From assembly GCA_018238545.1 (NCBI GenBank), contig JABCTC010000022.1, forward strand, positions 1 to 62,685: a stretch of DNA of 62,685 bases, read 5' to 3'. Shown here piece by piece: positions 62,003 through 62,685 of the stretch (the first letter of the stretch is position 1; each line of letters starts with the position of its first letter). The stretch comes from Candidatus Heimdallarchaeota archaeon (GTDB taxonomy: Archaea; Asgardarchaeota; Heimdallarchaeia; Heimdallarchaeales; Heimdallarchaeaceae). Under the pieces are notes generated by a model. It was not told the origin of the DNA. It ran no database searches and saw nothing but the letters and a program-made list of their open reading frames with translations. Made by a program: the position numbers and the translations under genes.

Positions 62003-62458
62003 TTATTTTTCCTCTTCTTCTTGATTTACTCTCTTTTTCTCCAATTCTTCCAATCTCTTTCTAGGGAGCATTTTCTTTTTACCTAGTTGAACTATTATGG
62101 GGATGATAGTTCCAAAAGTCAGCAAAGCTCCTATTGGTATAGGGGCCCAATCCAAAAACCAAATTAGATTGTTTGGTCCATAGGCTAAATCAATTATTAG
62201 GAGATATATTGACATTAGCAAAAAGAAAGTTGGACCTACAAACCAAGCTAGTTCAGGTCTTCTAACAACAATGATGTTCAGAATGTATATCAGTAAAAAT
62301 CCCAATGCTGGCCAATATACCCAGTCAAAAGTTCTGGGAGGATCGCCTATTGAATAATCTATGATTGCTAGAAAACCTGCCATAACTACTAAGTTGAGAG
62401 GTGTCACCCACCATCTGAATTTTTTAATACCACTATTTTCTTTTTTCTCTGTTATCAT
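62003..62458 (-). CDS. Four-helix membrane protein, unknown
   Basis: The 151-residue protein has a basic N terminus (KKFRWW), four predicted helices (~16-36, 47-63, 69-92, 100-125), and a Lys/Glu-rich tail (KRLEELEKKRVNQEEEEK). No family recognised. The transposon end at ~62470 sits just upstream of its ATG, so the promoter may be supplied or disrupted by the element. Confidence 0.6.
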   Translation of the reverse strand: MITEKKENSGIKKFRWWVTPLNLVVMAGFLAIIDYSIGDPPRTFDWVYWPALGFLLIYILNIIVVRRPELAWFVGPTFFLLMSIYLLIIDLAYGPNNLIWFLDWAPIPIGALLTFGTIIPIIVQLGKKKMLPRKRLEELEKKRVNQEEEEK

Positions 62459-62475
62459 TTCACTTCACCATGAGT

Positions 62476-62508
62476 GACCTTTCCGAACGTTACCGAACAT
62501 TTAAGGTC
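62476..62508 (-). repeat. IS605-type right-end hairpin
   Basis: GACCTT (62476-62481) and AAGGTC (62503-62508) form a stem around a loop containing repeated CCGAAC units. It lies ~30-65 bp beyond the tnpB stop codon, where IS200/IS605 right ends carry subterminal hairpins. A second hairpin inside the gene end (62552-62563 with 62572-62581) could be part of the omega-RNA scaffold. Confidence 0.45.
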
Positions 62509-62539
62509 TTTAACTGTTATCATCTCTGCATCGATTACT

Positions 62540-62685
62540 CTAAACAGTCCAACAGTGAGGATGACTCACGGCATCCACTGTCCCGTAGGTGAAGACCAGC
62601 GGGAATACTTTTCTACCGATATTGCCTGCTGAGTTGCAATCAGCGTTAAGCAGGATACCGGTTTTGCTTCTGAATAAACCTCTTT
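62540..62685 (-). CDS. tnpB: TnpB (IS605 family) RNA-guided nuclease, C-terminal end
   Basis: Only the last ~48 codons are in the window; the gene continues past the edge. The translation LLNADCNSAGNIGRKVFP is the conserved TnpB ending that holds the third RuvC acidic residue (Asp of NAD), with the gene end PLVFTYGTVDAVSHP after it. TnpB is the RNA-guided nuclease of IS200/IS605 elements and the ancestor of Cas12. The stop is at 62540-62542. Whether the full gene is intact cannot be seen. Confidence 0.8.
   Translation of the reverse strand, partial: RGLFRSKTGILLNADCNSAGNIGRKVFPLVFTYGTVDAVSHPHCWTV

Overview
The window is AT-rich (roughly one third G+C) archaeal DNA. Genes are tightly packed, with archaeal TATA-like promoters (for example TTTAAATA upstream of 57826), T-rich tracts after genes, and Shine-Dalgarno elements of the GGTGAT type. 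Archaeal marker families are present: NadM-type NMN adenylyltransferase, a Sulfolobus-type single OB-fold SSB, an AsnRS-derived asparagine synthetase, PhoU with an AbrB-like domain, DUF47 and DUF134. A small longin/roadblock-like protein (41579-42025) and many membrane proteins carrying zinc ribbons suggest an Asgard (Promethearchaeota) lineage. That assignment is an inference; no rRNA or tRNA gene was found to test it.

Layout. 1-3400: transposon debris. Two copies of a 79-bp IS607/TnpB-type right end lie at 151-229 and 3304-3382; the first abuts a flippase-like gene that has lost its 5' end, and the second caps a tiny relic carrying only the TnpA DNA-binding head. 3400-18900: metabolic and housekeeping genes, including a DUF457-like membrane protein, GH31 glucosidase, PIG-L deacetylase, M32 carboxypeptidase, secreted C11 protease, ferredoxin-nitroreductase, DUF1028, Nudix, ZIP transporter and M17 aminopeptidase. 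18950-25450: NadM and a phosphate island (AbrB-PhoU, PhoU, PstB, a PstC-PstA fusion, PstS). 25670-29160: a tyrosine phosphatase/lipoate ligase pair, a zinc-ribbon protein with STGS repeats, and a C_GCAxxG_C_C protein. 29400-38700: membrane and secreted proteins, a paralogous pair of acidic surface proteins around a methyltransferase-like gene, a decayed aldehyde:ferredoxin oxidoreductase, an unusual class II amidotransferase, and a PadR/HAAS pair. 38770-43600: GNAT, ferritin-like, MBL, SSB, longin-like, stomatin and OMPDC-superfamily genes.

43790-49711 is a complete ABC importer (binding protein, fused permease, two different ATPases) followed by a DUF47/PhoU-like protein. The two ATPases have complementary defects, predicting one competent and one degenerate ATP site. 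49789-53492 holds a flavodoxin, a GATase1-like/winged-helix operon with paired palindromes in its promoter, an asparagine synthetase divergent from an Lrp/AsnC regulator, and a duplicated gene end. 53493-62458 carries zinc-ribbon membrane proteins, MsrB, a DUF134/DUF5320 pair, an ICMT-like methyltransferase, a large secreted protein, a 42-codon gene, and a glutaredoxin-thioredoxin reductase fusion. The window closes in the 3' end of an IS605-type tnpB.

The strongest leads are the asymmetric ABC importer, the Thr2/His107 class II amidotransferase, the covarying transposon-end structure, the palindromic operators at 37961 and 50362-50413, and the gene-end duplication at 51736/53415.
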